A model generated the notes under the pieces. The model ran no database searches, was not told where the DNA came from, and was given only the letters and a program-made list of their open reading frames with translations. From contig JAOXYC010005569.1 in NCBI GenBank assembly GCA_028565715.1, positions 1-15,519 of the forward strand: 15,519 nt of DNA, written 5' to 3'. Source of the stretch: Phoronis pallida. Lineage: Eukaryota; Phoronida; Phoronidae. Shown here piece by piece: positions 1 to 12,200 of the stretch (position 1 is the first letter of the stretch; the number at the start of each line of letters is the position of its first letter). Position numbers and translations under genes: made by a program.

Positions 1-164
1 ATTTATTTTGGTAATTCATTTTTTGTTTATAGAATCATGTTCTAATGTATCCAATATCAAAGCATTCCGAAAATGTTAAATTAAGTATCTAAAAACTTCT
101 AAAACGGGTTTACCATGATAATGCTTGAATGTTTTTTATATGCAACAATGTGATTTTCTTAAAG

Positions 165-298
165 TCTGTTGGAAGCTGCTAAATCCCTGGATGATGAGAT
201 GTCCACAGACCCATACAGTGACACGAATGCTGCTTCATTTTACCGTCTTCCCGCCGGAAAGAGGAAACAACAGAAAGTTAAACAAAGGGAAGATGAAG
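165..298 (+). CDS. HEATR4: HEATR4-like exon a (first in window)
   Basis: The acceptor is TTTTCTTAAAG and the donor is GAAG|GTGATT. The exon begins with the last base of a split codon and reads LLEAAKSLDDEMSTDPYSD and onward to the basic stretch GKRKQQKVKQREDE. It ends in phase 1. It has no in-frame start suited to a first exon, so at least one exon lies upstream. The polypyrimidine tract is modest, so the 5' boundary is the least certain part. Confidence 0.6.
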
Positions 299-3200
299 GT
301 GATTACACTCTCTGCTTACCAAACTTTCTTGTGACTGTAAGCGTAGTATAGTTGAAATAAAAACAACAATTGTTTTCAGCGACATGTTTCGATGAAGCAT
401 CTCGTCATTCTCAAGCTTTATTGAAGAGTGGCTAAATGCTAAGCCGTAAGGCTCAATACATTTAGCCACTCTTTAATAAAGCTTGAGAATGACGAGATGC
501 TTCGTCGAAACATGTCGCTGAAAAAAATTGTTGTTTTTATTTCAACTATACTCTCTGCTTACTGATTTAAAAAAAATATATTGCTGCGAATTTAATATTA
601 AAGAAGTATTGTCCAAAAATCCACCGTTTTCTCTTGAGTCCAGTGTTTTGGTCAAGATTGTAATTTGTATTTAACTATGCAAAATGTAGTCAGAAAATAC
701 TGTACCCTATGTAAGCCTTACACTACACATTTGAACACATCCTAGTCTATCACAAACCTATGACCGATCTAGCTAGTTATAACCTACTAGTTATCACAGC
801 ACTGCTAAATCCAAACCAAACTGTTTTTAATTATCTATTGTAACAGAACTTCAACAAGAGATTTACGATAAATTACTGTAACCTTCAAAAAGTTTAATAT
901 TCAGGATTTATCTAAGATATGATATTCATCTTTATTTGAATTCATATTTGTTTATATTGAATCGGGACAATTCCTTCATACAACTTTGCAGGACCAAGCA
1001 AATTTGGCAGGGTATGAAAACACCTAGAGTTATCACGAACTAATGAAGCATGTCACGTTTGAAATATTTTTTTCTTAATGATTTCATGTTGCATGTTTTG
1101 TAAATTTTCAGAACGTCTTCTTTTACCAAGTGAGTTTGGTCAAGTGTCACTCTACAACTCAAAATACTTTACATTTTACCCCCAAACTGTCTGTAATGGA
1201 TTAGGCTCGTAGTTATTTATCTTATTCCCAATGTTTAGCTGTCTTTCAAAATGTTTGCTGATTATTGGTAATGGGAACATTTTTCTAAACTTGGAACTGG
1301 AAAGGAAACTTGGAAATGCATGTAACTTAATTATATCTCCTATTTATGATACATACGTATCATTCAAGTCACCAACTAACTTAACCATGTTTTATATATG
1401 TGTCTGCACCCTGACTCTCATTTGTTGTGATATTGTTGTCAGTATGTTTCCCATGTTGTTATTGAACGTTTTGTGGTGTTACCTATATCCCACCACCATC
1501 TTTATAATGTTATTTGTCCCATTTTCCCTCAAATCATGATATAATATCGGTTATGGTATTTTTTGGATATCACATAGTTTGACATTTAAGAAATAAATCC
1601 TCATCATATTTGTAAATTCAAGCTTCACCTAGATGTCAGAGATGCAGTGAAGGATTACTTAATTTTTTAATATTCTGAATTCTTTCAAAATTGCTTTTGA
1701 TCGCCTACAGCAAATTTAGATTATGAAAATGATCTATTGGTCCGTGCTAATCTGTATTTATTTTAATTTTGTGTCCCAAGGAACACGCTTTCAGACAAAC
1801 GAAAGACTGTTTTAGGATTTGTTTTGATAAATTGATTGATTAATAAAATTTATACTTAATCAATCGTCGGCAGAACCCTTTCATTCAAGCATGTTCTCTT
1901 GAATATGACATTCCATTTAGTTTTAATCAACTTCATTGAAAAACATGTGGATCTCAAGAGTTGTGATTAATCAGTTGCCTGTGATGTCTCTTGGACAATT
2001 GCTACACACTTTGGACTCTGTCCCTGTCAAAAACGCCCTCAGGTCCGTTGAACGTATACCAGCGAAGTTGATTAAAACTAAATGAAATTCAACAGAACAT
2101 GCATAATCAATACATGAATTGATAAGATTATATTATAAAACAATCACATAAAAGTTATAAATTTATTAATTACTAATAACTAATTAACCGCTTGCAGGTA
2201 ACAATCTAACAGCTAAGATGATCACTGTGACAAGACAGGTGACCCCACCCCCGCCTACCATGAAGGACTTCCTGAACCCTAATGTGGGTACAAAGATTTA
2301 TGACACGGAGAATGAATACGAGAGAGAGTGGTTGACAGGTATTGAGAACTATTTTGCCACAATTCATGCAGTAGTTTAAACTCGTACATCGCTACTTACA
2401 AATGTAGGATTATCAATTACTGAAATACAATGTTTTCATCCATTTCTTTTACACAATTTGATCATTTTTCGTTGCCAATTCTTGTTACTACCTTCATTTT
2501 ATATCGAAAACACGACGTTAATATGTTACAGTTGATTTTAATTGTCTTAGTGACATGTCAAGATATTTCATCAAGTCACATTGGCTGCTTGTATAGAGAA
2601 GCGACATTACTTATTTGTTCGGATGAATGTTAGGATGCAGTTTGTAACAAAAAATCCAACGCAATTGACCTCATTCAATAATTGCACATTTCACATTCGT
2701 AAGTAGCGATGTATAACTTTAATAATTATGATTATTTGAATTTGATATTGAGTAGTCTACATTGGTTGATAAATCCACCTTAGCTAAAGTGCATGCATTT
2801 GAGTGACTGAGAATAATTTGCATTTTCGTCATTTTCATACTTCATCACCAAAAGGACCTTAATTTCGAATTTAATTATTTTATGTGTTCACATAATAATA
2901 AAATGCATTCTTCATCCATCCAGGTAAGTATGATATTCTAAAAGTTATATGTGCTGCACTGGAATTTTACCTTTTATTTATCTGTTTAAGTTAATTTAGT
3001 TTAGTGTTACATAATATTTGCCTTTTCTTTTCAAAAACCAACTGTTTTTGAATATGGCATGTTCCAATGGGCATCAAATCTGCAATAAACGTTTGAAAAT
3101 GATGATTGGATGAGCTCATTGAAACATGTTATGCAGTTGTTGTGTATATTCATATTGTACTATAATGACTGTTTGATTATTATGTAAGGTGAGAGAGTTA

Positions 3201-6200
3201 TGCATCAAATTCATGGCGACCCAACTAAGATCATAATGGAAAACAACAACAAGTATAAGAAACGACTTCGCAAAGTGACGCCACGAGAACCTGAAACGTG
3301 GTTTCAAGAAACTAAAGAGGAGCGCAAAGAAAAACAGGAGCAGACAACAGTCATCAATCACGTTGACAAAGGACCCCATAGGTGGTCTGATCTGCCAGAA
3401 CCAATTGATGTAAGTTTTGTGACATAACTAATTACATGAATGTTTTGGCATTGTGTTTGTGTCAACTTTTTTGAATGTTTTTTTTAGTTAATGCCTTGTA
3501 TTGTTTGTTTGTATTATTTACTATGCATGGGAAATTTGAAGAAAAGTGTTTTTGGCTTATTTTGCAAGTAATTTGTCCTTCAGCAAAGTTGAATGCAGAT
3601 GGTTGAACTAAATAGATTTATGACATATTATTTGAGATATTTATTCAATTATTTTTAAATTTTTATGTTAATTAACATGTCAAAATTTGTTTTAAATTCT
3701 AAAAATAAATTTAAATCCTACAGTCTTTATTTATTGATATTTCCCAACACATTGTCCAATTAAAATCTTTAAAGAGACAGTTTAAATTGTACAGTGTGTC
3801 AGAAATTAAAAATACCAACATTGAAACCCACCACCTTTTTTGCACGACCAGCATTCTGAGACAATTCATCCCAATAAAACACTCTCACCAGTAGATGACT
3901 GAAGCCGCGGTTCATTTGACAAAACCCCACATTCGACTAATTCTTATTTCTTATGCACTCTGTATGTTATCTCCAGGTTGAAGCTGAGAAAAGGGCAGAA
4001 ATCAAGGTTTAAATAATTAGATGATTATGCAAATTTAACGTTTTAACCAAACCAGGCTTTTCTTAACCATACCCGTATGACGGGTATAAGCTTTAGACAG
4101 GTTGATTTATAAAAGACGCTTATTATAAGACTGAAGGGAAAATACAAAATTGTTTAGAGTTATATTTTAACCATGTTTTGGGTTCACTGAATACTTATCT
4201 AAACATTTTTGTGCTTGTCTATAAATCCATTCCGATGCTATGGAAGAAATCTTCTCAGAATAGTTTCTTCATGGCGATTTAGTAATAAATATGCATTTCA
4301 ATAATTCTTTTTTCAGATTATGATCTAGCCCTGGCTTATTTTACTGCTTGTGTTGCAACTTAGCAATGTGGAATTTTAAACTTTTGAATCACCAACATCA
4401 TTGATTGTGCGCTTGATATTCGTGTTGCCATTTGGACACATGAATATTATATAGTGTTTTTCAATGAATCGGCATAAATGGCAAACTTTGAAAGTTGACT
4501 ATTTTCGATTGATATGTCTTTACTCTCTGATCATCCTTGGTTTTTTTTACAACATATTCATTTGTAGAAAATTGTTTACTTACTGGTAAGTATTTATCGA
4601 TCAATAAAGCCCGCTGTAGCCGGGCAGAAATGTCTGACCATCAAAAAGAATTCTCGCCCAGTAAGTGAACAATTTTCTACATTGTATTTTTGGAGAGAAT
4701 GAACAATGTATTTCATCGAACATATTCATTGCTTGCTTATTCTTAATTTAGAACTTAATATTATTTTAATATTGATAATGCTAAGCTTTTTAACCTTCAC
4801 TTTTCAGGAATAACATTGTGCTTAATTTATTTCATGATTTATCTCTTCAATAATCTTGTTCACTTTTTCTTTCAAAAGTGTGATCATATTTTATTGTGAA
4901 AATTATCAGCAACCTTGACTTTGAAGCTACAGCCTCTTAATTTTAATTTTGATATTCAAACAGCATTCAAACTGTGCTCAATAAAATTCAAATCAGCACA
5001 GCCGTTACTGGAAACATAATAAAAATATAAAATCTATGTGTGAGTCATATTCCGGTATAAAATGATGACTTGACAAGTATATTTGACTTGATAATAAAAA
5101 TACAATGATTAGTCAAATAAAAATCATTTTATACTGGAATACGTATCATACATCAATTTTATATTTTTGTGCTCAAGACAGGTTGACAAAACTCTATAAC
5201 TTTTTTGAGCACTCAAAAATAATTAATATGTTAAAAAAAAAATTCTCCAATTTTCTCCATATGACTCATCTATAGATTTTGTTTGGCTGCATTCAAAGTT
5301 CAAACCTACATTTCCTTGTAGACCTGCATAATGTACAGATCTGATCATGCTAAAAGAGGTTTAAATTATAATGATTGAAAAAAATAGAGACAACATCTTC
5401 AAAAAATATGGAGATAAAATATGGTAATCCTCCATGCTATAGATTTGAAGGGAATAAATAATAGATCTTTGAAAATTAAACATACTTATTTAAATAAAAA
5501 GAGAATTGATGAATTATTGACATGAAATATTTTACACTGTATTTAATTTAACAATTATCATTTTAGGATACAGCTGAGATTTTGAATCTACAGCAACCCG
5601 GTGATGAAGAGCTTCCATTGGTGTTACCTGGCAACAAAATGAAGAAGTTGAAAAATAGCTCTTCCCTATTACAAATAGGTAAAATTTAGTAAATTTAGTT
5701 AATAGCTTTTATCTTTGGTGTTCATTTGTTCATACACGTCATCGTTCCACTGCAAGCTTTCTCCCACTGCATAAACAATGCATTTGATGTTAAAAAACAA
5801 TACTTTTTATATCAACATGTTTAATATAGTTATAAAATATAATTATAAAGCAAGCATTTTCTTATAGCAATGCATTTACATGTATATGAAACCAAAAACA
5901 AATTCCATAACCATTGCATTCGATAACTGATATATGATCGTCGTTTTTTTAGCACAGACTGCAAAATTAATAACAGTTACTGTAATATTTCCCTGTAGTT
6001 GATGACTGGCGCTCCAAGTGGCACTTGAACGCCCGTTTCTCCGATGCAACTCCAGACGATTTACTCCACGATATGGCAGATATTCATCCACACATCCGCA
6101 TCAAGGCTATCACCACTTGTGCCCGTGCTGCAGACTACAAGCCTCCCCCTCAGCCAGGCATACTCATTTCTTCAGAGAACAAAGTAGATTTCATCAACCA

Positions 6201-9200
6201 GTTGCCTGAGAAGATCTTTGTAGCTCTCCAATGTTTGTGTGATGATCCCGAGGGTCAAGTAAAGCGGGCTGCAGCCATCACATTGTATGTACTCAACCGA
6301 CCCTGTGAAAAGGTAAAATAGTTATGTCCAATGTTTTTTTTAATTGATGTATAGAATAGAACATAGAATAGAACAATTCTTTTATTTCACGAAATATAAA
6401 TTAAATACAATGAATAAATCGAGAGGAGACTCCCAAAAGGTCATAGACCGCTGAACTGGGAGCCACCAACAATAATTTGATATAAGATTAAAATACCATA
6501 AAACATGAGAGAAGATCATTTAGAATTTATATACATGTATCAATGTACAGAAAACAGAGAAAAAAATGACTTCAGTAATAATTTTCACTACTTGTCGACT
6601 TTCAAACATTTGCTCAAGATGTAAAATGATTTTAAAGCTTAGCCTTAGTCTTACAGAGATCTAAATTAATCTGTTATCTTTCATTCAGGCCTAATAAACT
6701 CATTGTCAGATAATGTCCATTTCTGGACATTATCTATTTGACTGTCAAAAAAATATAAATTACAACTTGCTTGTAAAGAATGTATAGGTTGAAATCCTGA
6801 GTGCATTCATTTCATTTTGTATTATATTCATCATCACAGGCGGAACACATATTACGTGCTACACTGCTAGAAGGTAACATAATTGATCGCTGGGCCGCGG
6901 TCCAGTGCTTGGCGCATTATGGTGCCACTGACTCAGAAGTTATTGGGGAACTTGTGGCACAATTATTAAATACTGAGGATGCATTGAAATATTCCCGGTG
7001 CGCTGAGCTGATGTCAAGACTAAGCCAAAATACAGTAAGTATAAACACATTCAAGGGGATTTTAATATAGTATGGATCTCATTCATGCAAAGTCAGGTTG
7101 TAACCTTGCTTTCTAAGGTCTATGTGATCCGACATTGCCTAGCCTGTGGCATCTGTCCATATTTTGTTTTATGTACACTCAATATGGTTTATTATGTGCT
7201 TATTTGAACAAAAATGGTCCGTTTCATAGTGATTATAGACTGATCAATGTTTATGTTGCGAGTCACTCAATATCACATTATAAAAGCAGTGACAAAAGAA
7301 TAAGTCAAGACATCATTTCTAGGTTTTTAAGTACATGTATCAATGGTCTGAATCATTTCCACAATGTAAATTTGAGAAAGAAATCTTTTGATTTCGAAAT
7401 ATAATTTTTAGCCGTTTATTTGACTTCTCTATTATATTCACAATGTAAAGTGATGGGTTCCCATCTTAATAGCAATTTTTGATAACAGGATTTCAACTAC
7501 AGAAATGTTGCTTTTATTTTATTTTACTCAGAATAGTTACTCATTTTTATTAGGATTGATTCATCAAAGGCTTTTAAGCAAAGTTAAGACAAGTCAGACT
7601 GTTCTGGTTATCTTTTCCCTGTAAGTACATGTTTGAAGAAAAATTATATATCATTGTTTTTGTTTTTTTGTAGACACTTGTTCATTCCATGATTGCTGAA
7701 CAACTAAACAGCAGTAGTTGGCGACATCGTGTGATGGCATGTAAAGTTATTCCAAGATTATATGGTTCAATCAGCAGGGTGAGAATATGGTTTTATTAGC
7801 GAATTATATTTAAAAATATAGTCCGACCCATCAATTTATTTTTACAAGAAAGGAAATTTGATATTAAAATTGTCAGCCGCATTATTGCATATTTATCATA
7901 TCATCAGGGAGGTAAACTGAAAACCATATAAACACTCCTCTTTACTCTCAGCTTACCTGGCACAGGTATTCTAACTACCGAGCCCCTAGTATTTAAAAAC
8001 AATTTGGAGACCTGAGTTTTGATTCCTGCCCGAGCTCCCAATTTTTTCTTCTTTTTAAATTTATAATATCTTGTTTATGTGACCTGCAACTACCAACCTT
8101 CGAAACTACATGACCTGCATTCAACAGCAAAATGAAGTTCCAGAATAAAGTGATATTATTTTCGAGATTTTCATTTCGTTTTCATTCATCAACCCTATTA
8201 CTTTTACAGGATCTGAGTAGCAAGTTGACCAATCTAATGTGGTCAGACTGGCATGGTGAGGTGCGGAAGGCTGCAGCACAGACCCTCGGACGCACGGGTC
8301 ACGGCACCAAAATCCATGATAGACTGAGGAAGCAACTAGTCAGCGATGATGAACGCCAGAAGGTGGATGCATTAAACAAGATTGGAAAGCTTGGTAAGAA
8401 CAGCGAGATGGGTAAATTATGCTGGATTCATTAAATTTGGTGCAAAATTGTTCTGTATTATATTAAAAATTGAGCATTACCATCCTATGTTTAATGTGTT
8501 AATTGCTTCTCATGAGAATGTGCTGTTGCAATTCCCTAAATGATTTAACTGATCAGAAGTGTATTACCTCATTTATTTAGCGTTACCAGCTTTTTGGGGA
8601 AATTTTTGTATTGATTCAAACTTTATTCAACATGAAGCCAGTATTCATTTTCTATTTCATTTGAAACTGACTTAATTTTGTTATTTATAAAAAATTCTTG
8701 ATACAAGAATGTTCGCATTTCGAGAGATTAAAAAATTATTTAAGAGACGCGTATCTTTGGGGTATCAAATTGTCAACAGTAAATGCAATCTTCCTAAAGC
8801 ACCCATCATATTTATTTGCAGGTATAATGACAGCCAAGCTGTTATCGCCATTCCTAGCATGTTTCAAGGACGAGTACTTATCTGTACGTATGGAAGCTTG
8901 TGTGGCTTGCTCTAACCTTCGTATACAAGATCCCTTGGTCTGTGAAAAACTGGTCTTCCTGGCATCTTATGACCCTATATGGAAAATCAAGGCTCTAGCG
9001 ATTCAAGGTATTGATTACTATTTTGCGATTCTGAACCAATAACTACCTATGTGACTTAATGAAATATCTTGAAGGGTTGTCAAGATAACTGAGATCAACT
9101 TACTGTAACGTATTCACTTTGTGTTTTCGATAAAGAATGAAGGTAGTAACACGGATTGGCAATGCAAAAAGATCAAATTATGTAAAAGAAACGGATGAAA

Positions 9201-12200
9201 ATGATGCATTTCAATAATTGATAATTTTATATTCGTAAGTAGCGATATACGCGTTTAACCATTTGAGAGATCATGAAGTGGTGTCACAATGATTTGGTAT
9301 TATCAGTTCATTTTTTTTGGAACGATACAAAATAATTTTTTGTTCACTGCAATATGAACGATAAATTTTCCCTATATCATTCCAATAATATGCATCTTGT
9401 TTTTCCTCCAGAACTTTTCATGTTTTACCTCATCAATTTTAATTTTACAATAAAATATTCATCTTCTAATAGTTTCATAACCAAAGCAAGCGTTTCTGAT
9501 GCATGTTCCATCCATCACTGAATTCTCAGTCTAAATGGAAACACCATGACCTACCCCACATGAGAAAAAAAATGGGTCTTTATTTGTGCCGTGCCTCTTT
9601 CTCTAGGTTTCTACTTCATTATGCTATTAATATCTCTTTTCTCTAGCTTTAGGTCAAATAGGCCGTGTGACACTGGAGATTCGCCACACCCTTCTCTGGG
9701 CTTTGCGTTACGAAGAAAACCCTGGCGTCCGAGCAGAGGCGTGTCATTCGTTGATCCTACTTAATCTTGAAGACGATGAGGTCAAACATATTCTGCAGGA
9801 CAGATTCCTGGTAGAATCCAGCGATATCGTCAAGGCGTAAGTTGTTCTGTAGTTTACATTATTATTTACAATATGTCGTTACAAGCTATGTAGACGCACC
9901 AACTAATTATGATGTTAGCATTTTTTTGCAAAACCTTAGTGAGTTTCCAGTAACAGATGAAGGTATTTCAATACCTTCAATCATAATATGTTTTGATGAA
10001 GGAAAAAATTCAATTCATAATAAAAATGGTCACAATAAATATCATAATAATATTAAACGTATACATTGCTACTTAAGATTGTCGAATTATCAATTACTGA
10101 AATACGACGTATTCATCCGTTTCTTTTACACAGTTTGATCATTTTTCTTTGCCAATTCGTGTTACTACCTTCATTCTTTATCGAAAAAACAAAGTTAATA
10201 CGCTACAGTTGATCTCAGTTATCTTGACACCCCCGTCAAGATATTTCATCAAGTCACGTAGGCCGCCTGTTTAGAGATTTCCGAAAGAAGCGAAGGTAGT
10301 TATTTGTTCCGATGAATGTAAGGATGCAATTAGTAACAACAATTCCAAAGCAATTGGCCTCATTCAATAGTTGATAATTTCGCATTCATAAGTAGCGATG
10401 TATAACTTTAAATAAACAACAAATTGATGTCAAAGTTTATTGAAGAGCTAATTAACAAATGAATTCTGTAATTTACAGGGAAATCGCAGAAGCATTAGAC
10501 AAGTATGGAATCTCTGATATTGAAGACATCGAAATGGTTGCCAAAATCAAGGATGAAGTACGGAAACTGTGCACACGTAATAATATATGTGCGCAGATTG
10601 CTAATAATGAAACAGAGGAAGATTTAGAGTTCAACCGAGAGAGATTAATCTTCCGATCAAAAGCGGAGGTAAGGAAGTTTTTTGACATTCACCATAGTTT
10701 ATCACATATTTCTCTCTTTAAAGTCCCATTTTCGCTTTTCTAAGGTCTAAAAACACATTTTGGTTTTTTGGTGGGTCAGGATTGCATTCTTGATGTTATG
10801 ACCTTGGAGTAGAGCCAAACTAACAAGAAATCCGTCGTGTTTTAGTGATTGAAATGCCAAACCGCCAATTCCTAGTTCGTGCCTGTCATTCAGACGGCTC
10901 GATTGCAATGGTTGGCATTAAATCACAACTATACGAGAGATTTTTGAGATGTTTGTCTCAATTCAAAGTTCATAACTTCGTGAAGCCATTTCTGACCAAA
11001 TTGGAACTCCCAAATTGTGTTTCTAAACCTTGGAACCGCCTGAAACCGGTTGTGTTACTTTAAGAAAACACAAAATTTAATACCAAAATGTACACTCATT
11101 TACCAAGTGACATTATTCATGATGTAAGCCTTTTAATGTTAGATGATTCAATTTTCTTTTCAGAAAAAGAAAGATACTTCTAATATGTATAGAGCAGTGA
11201 GCAGTCTCTCCCGAAGTAGTTCCCGTCAGAGAGCAGTGTTTACACCCACGGCCGACCAAGAGCTGGATGCGGTGCTTAAAAGTGATGGTGATCATGTTGA
11301 TCATAGTGATGACTCTGACTCAGATGTGGAGAGCTCTCACACTAAGAGTCGTCAAACAGCCAGTGAGCGAGGATCTAAAGCGGATGAATTAGCACAAGCA
11401 TCAAGGGCCTCTTCATTTTACTATGGTGGTAGTCGGTATTCAGATAATGACTCGGATGATGAGCTAATAACCGATTTCTCAACTTCACCAACTCATGGAC
11501 GATTTGAAAGTTCCGCGTTTTCTGTGAGATCTTCTTCACGAATGTCCGATCATAAATCAAAGATGGAAAGTCGTGAAAATTCTCCCATACCAGATCGAGT
11601 CAGACAAGCTATGAGATCTGAAACTGTCAGTAATTTGATTAAAAAACATGACGCTGAAGACGATCAACTTTGTGAAGGTATTGATCTAGGCAATGGGGAA
11701 ATGCCCGTGGAAAAAACCTCCACTGATTCCTCTAACAATGTCCAGTCTCTTTCTATTGGAATCTCCTCATTAATCCTTGTGAAGGATGATGATGATGGGG
11801 GGGAATATTCTTCTGACTCTAGTGATGAAGATTCCAGCAATTTTGGCAAAGATTCTAGTTTTATAAACACCTTGAGTAGTACCAATGTTAAACCAAAGGA
11901 GGTTGTCTTTCAGAGTTTGAAAGATGATGCTAACAACAATAATAATAATAATAATATTGGTGAAGGTTTGATGGAAGCAGATCTTAAACTGGCTTCAAAT
12001 GTTAGTACTTGTGCAGTAGGACAACAAACCATTGAAGGAAGTGATATCATCAGTGAAGAAAACATTGCTATAAAGGACCCACTGAAAATGCCAGATGGTT
12101 TAACTTCAGATATTGTGAGTGACAATGATATTAAAAATGATACAAAATTTCAAGTTGATGAGGATTCTGGGAAATTATCAACAGTTGCTGAAGAACCTGA

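Larger units (their letters stand above)
299..2197 (+). other. HEATR4: intron a
   Basis: Phase 1 intron. It holds the long hairpin (337-562), the candidate microexon (1112-1129) and the decayed inverted repeat (about 1834-2175). Between 600 and 1800 nothing else was recognised; the 102-codon frame at 1231-1539 has no coding features. Confidence 0.7.
3410..5566 (+). other. HEATR4: intron c
   Basis: Phase 0 intron of about 2.2 kb, the longest in the window. It holds the candidate microexon (3977-4006) and two inverted-repeat elements (4563-4681, 5021-5168). A small palindrome ATACCCGT-ATG-ACGGGTAT lies at 4069-4087. The remainder shows nothing recognisable. Confidence 0.7.

Noticed and set aside
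278-469. 63-codon minus-strand frame
   Set aside because: It is a by-product of the long inverted repeat and overlaps coding exon a on the other strand.
992-1011. Possible exon after TTTGCAG reading PSKFGR
   Set aside because: Its 20-nt length does not preserve the phase-1 frame between the neighbouring exons, and reading on meets TGA immediately.
1231-1539. 102-codon open frame, hydrophobic and Cys-rich
   Set aside because: It lies within an intron, is AT-rich, has no recognisable domain and no splice or promoter support; the hydrophobic content follows from T-rich sequence.
2430-2633. 67-codon + strand frame
   Set aside because: It lies wholly inside the MITE copy and is not kept open in the other copies; there is no transposase similarity.
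8698-8821. Open frame extending exon i upstream
   Set aside because: It is AT-rich, and a clear acceptor (TTTATTTGCAG) with matching phase sits at 8822; the extension would insert sequence unlike HEAT repeats.
9842-10138. 98-codon + strand frame
   Set aside because: Low-complexity intron sequence running into MITE copy 2, with no domain or splice support.
10845-11063. 72-codon frame with somewhat protein-like composition
   Set aside because: No acceptor gives a compatible phase (TGA follows the nearest one) and no family was recognised; noted only as unexplained intron sequence.
11910-12125. Minus-strand frames across the terminal exon
   Set aside because: These are shadows of the + strand coding sequence; the Leu run is the complement of the poly-Asn codons.
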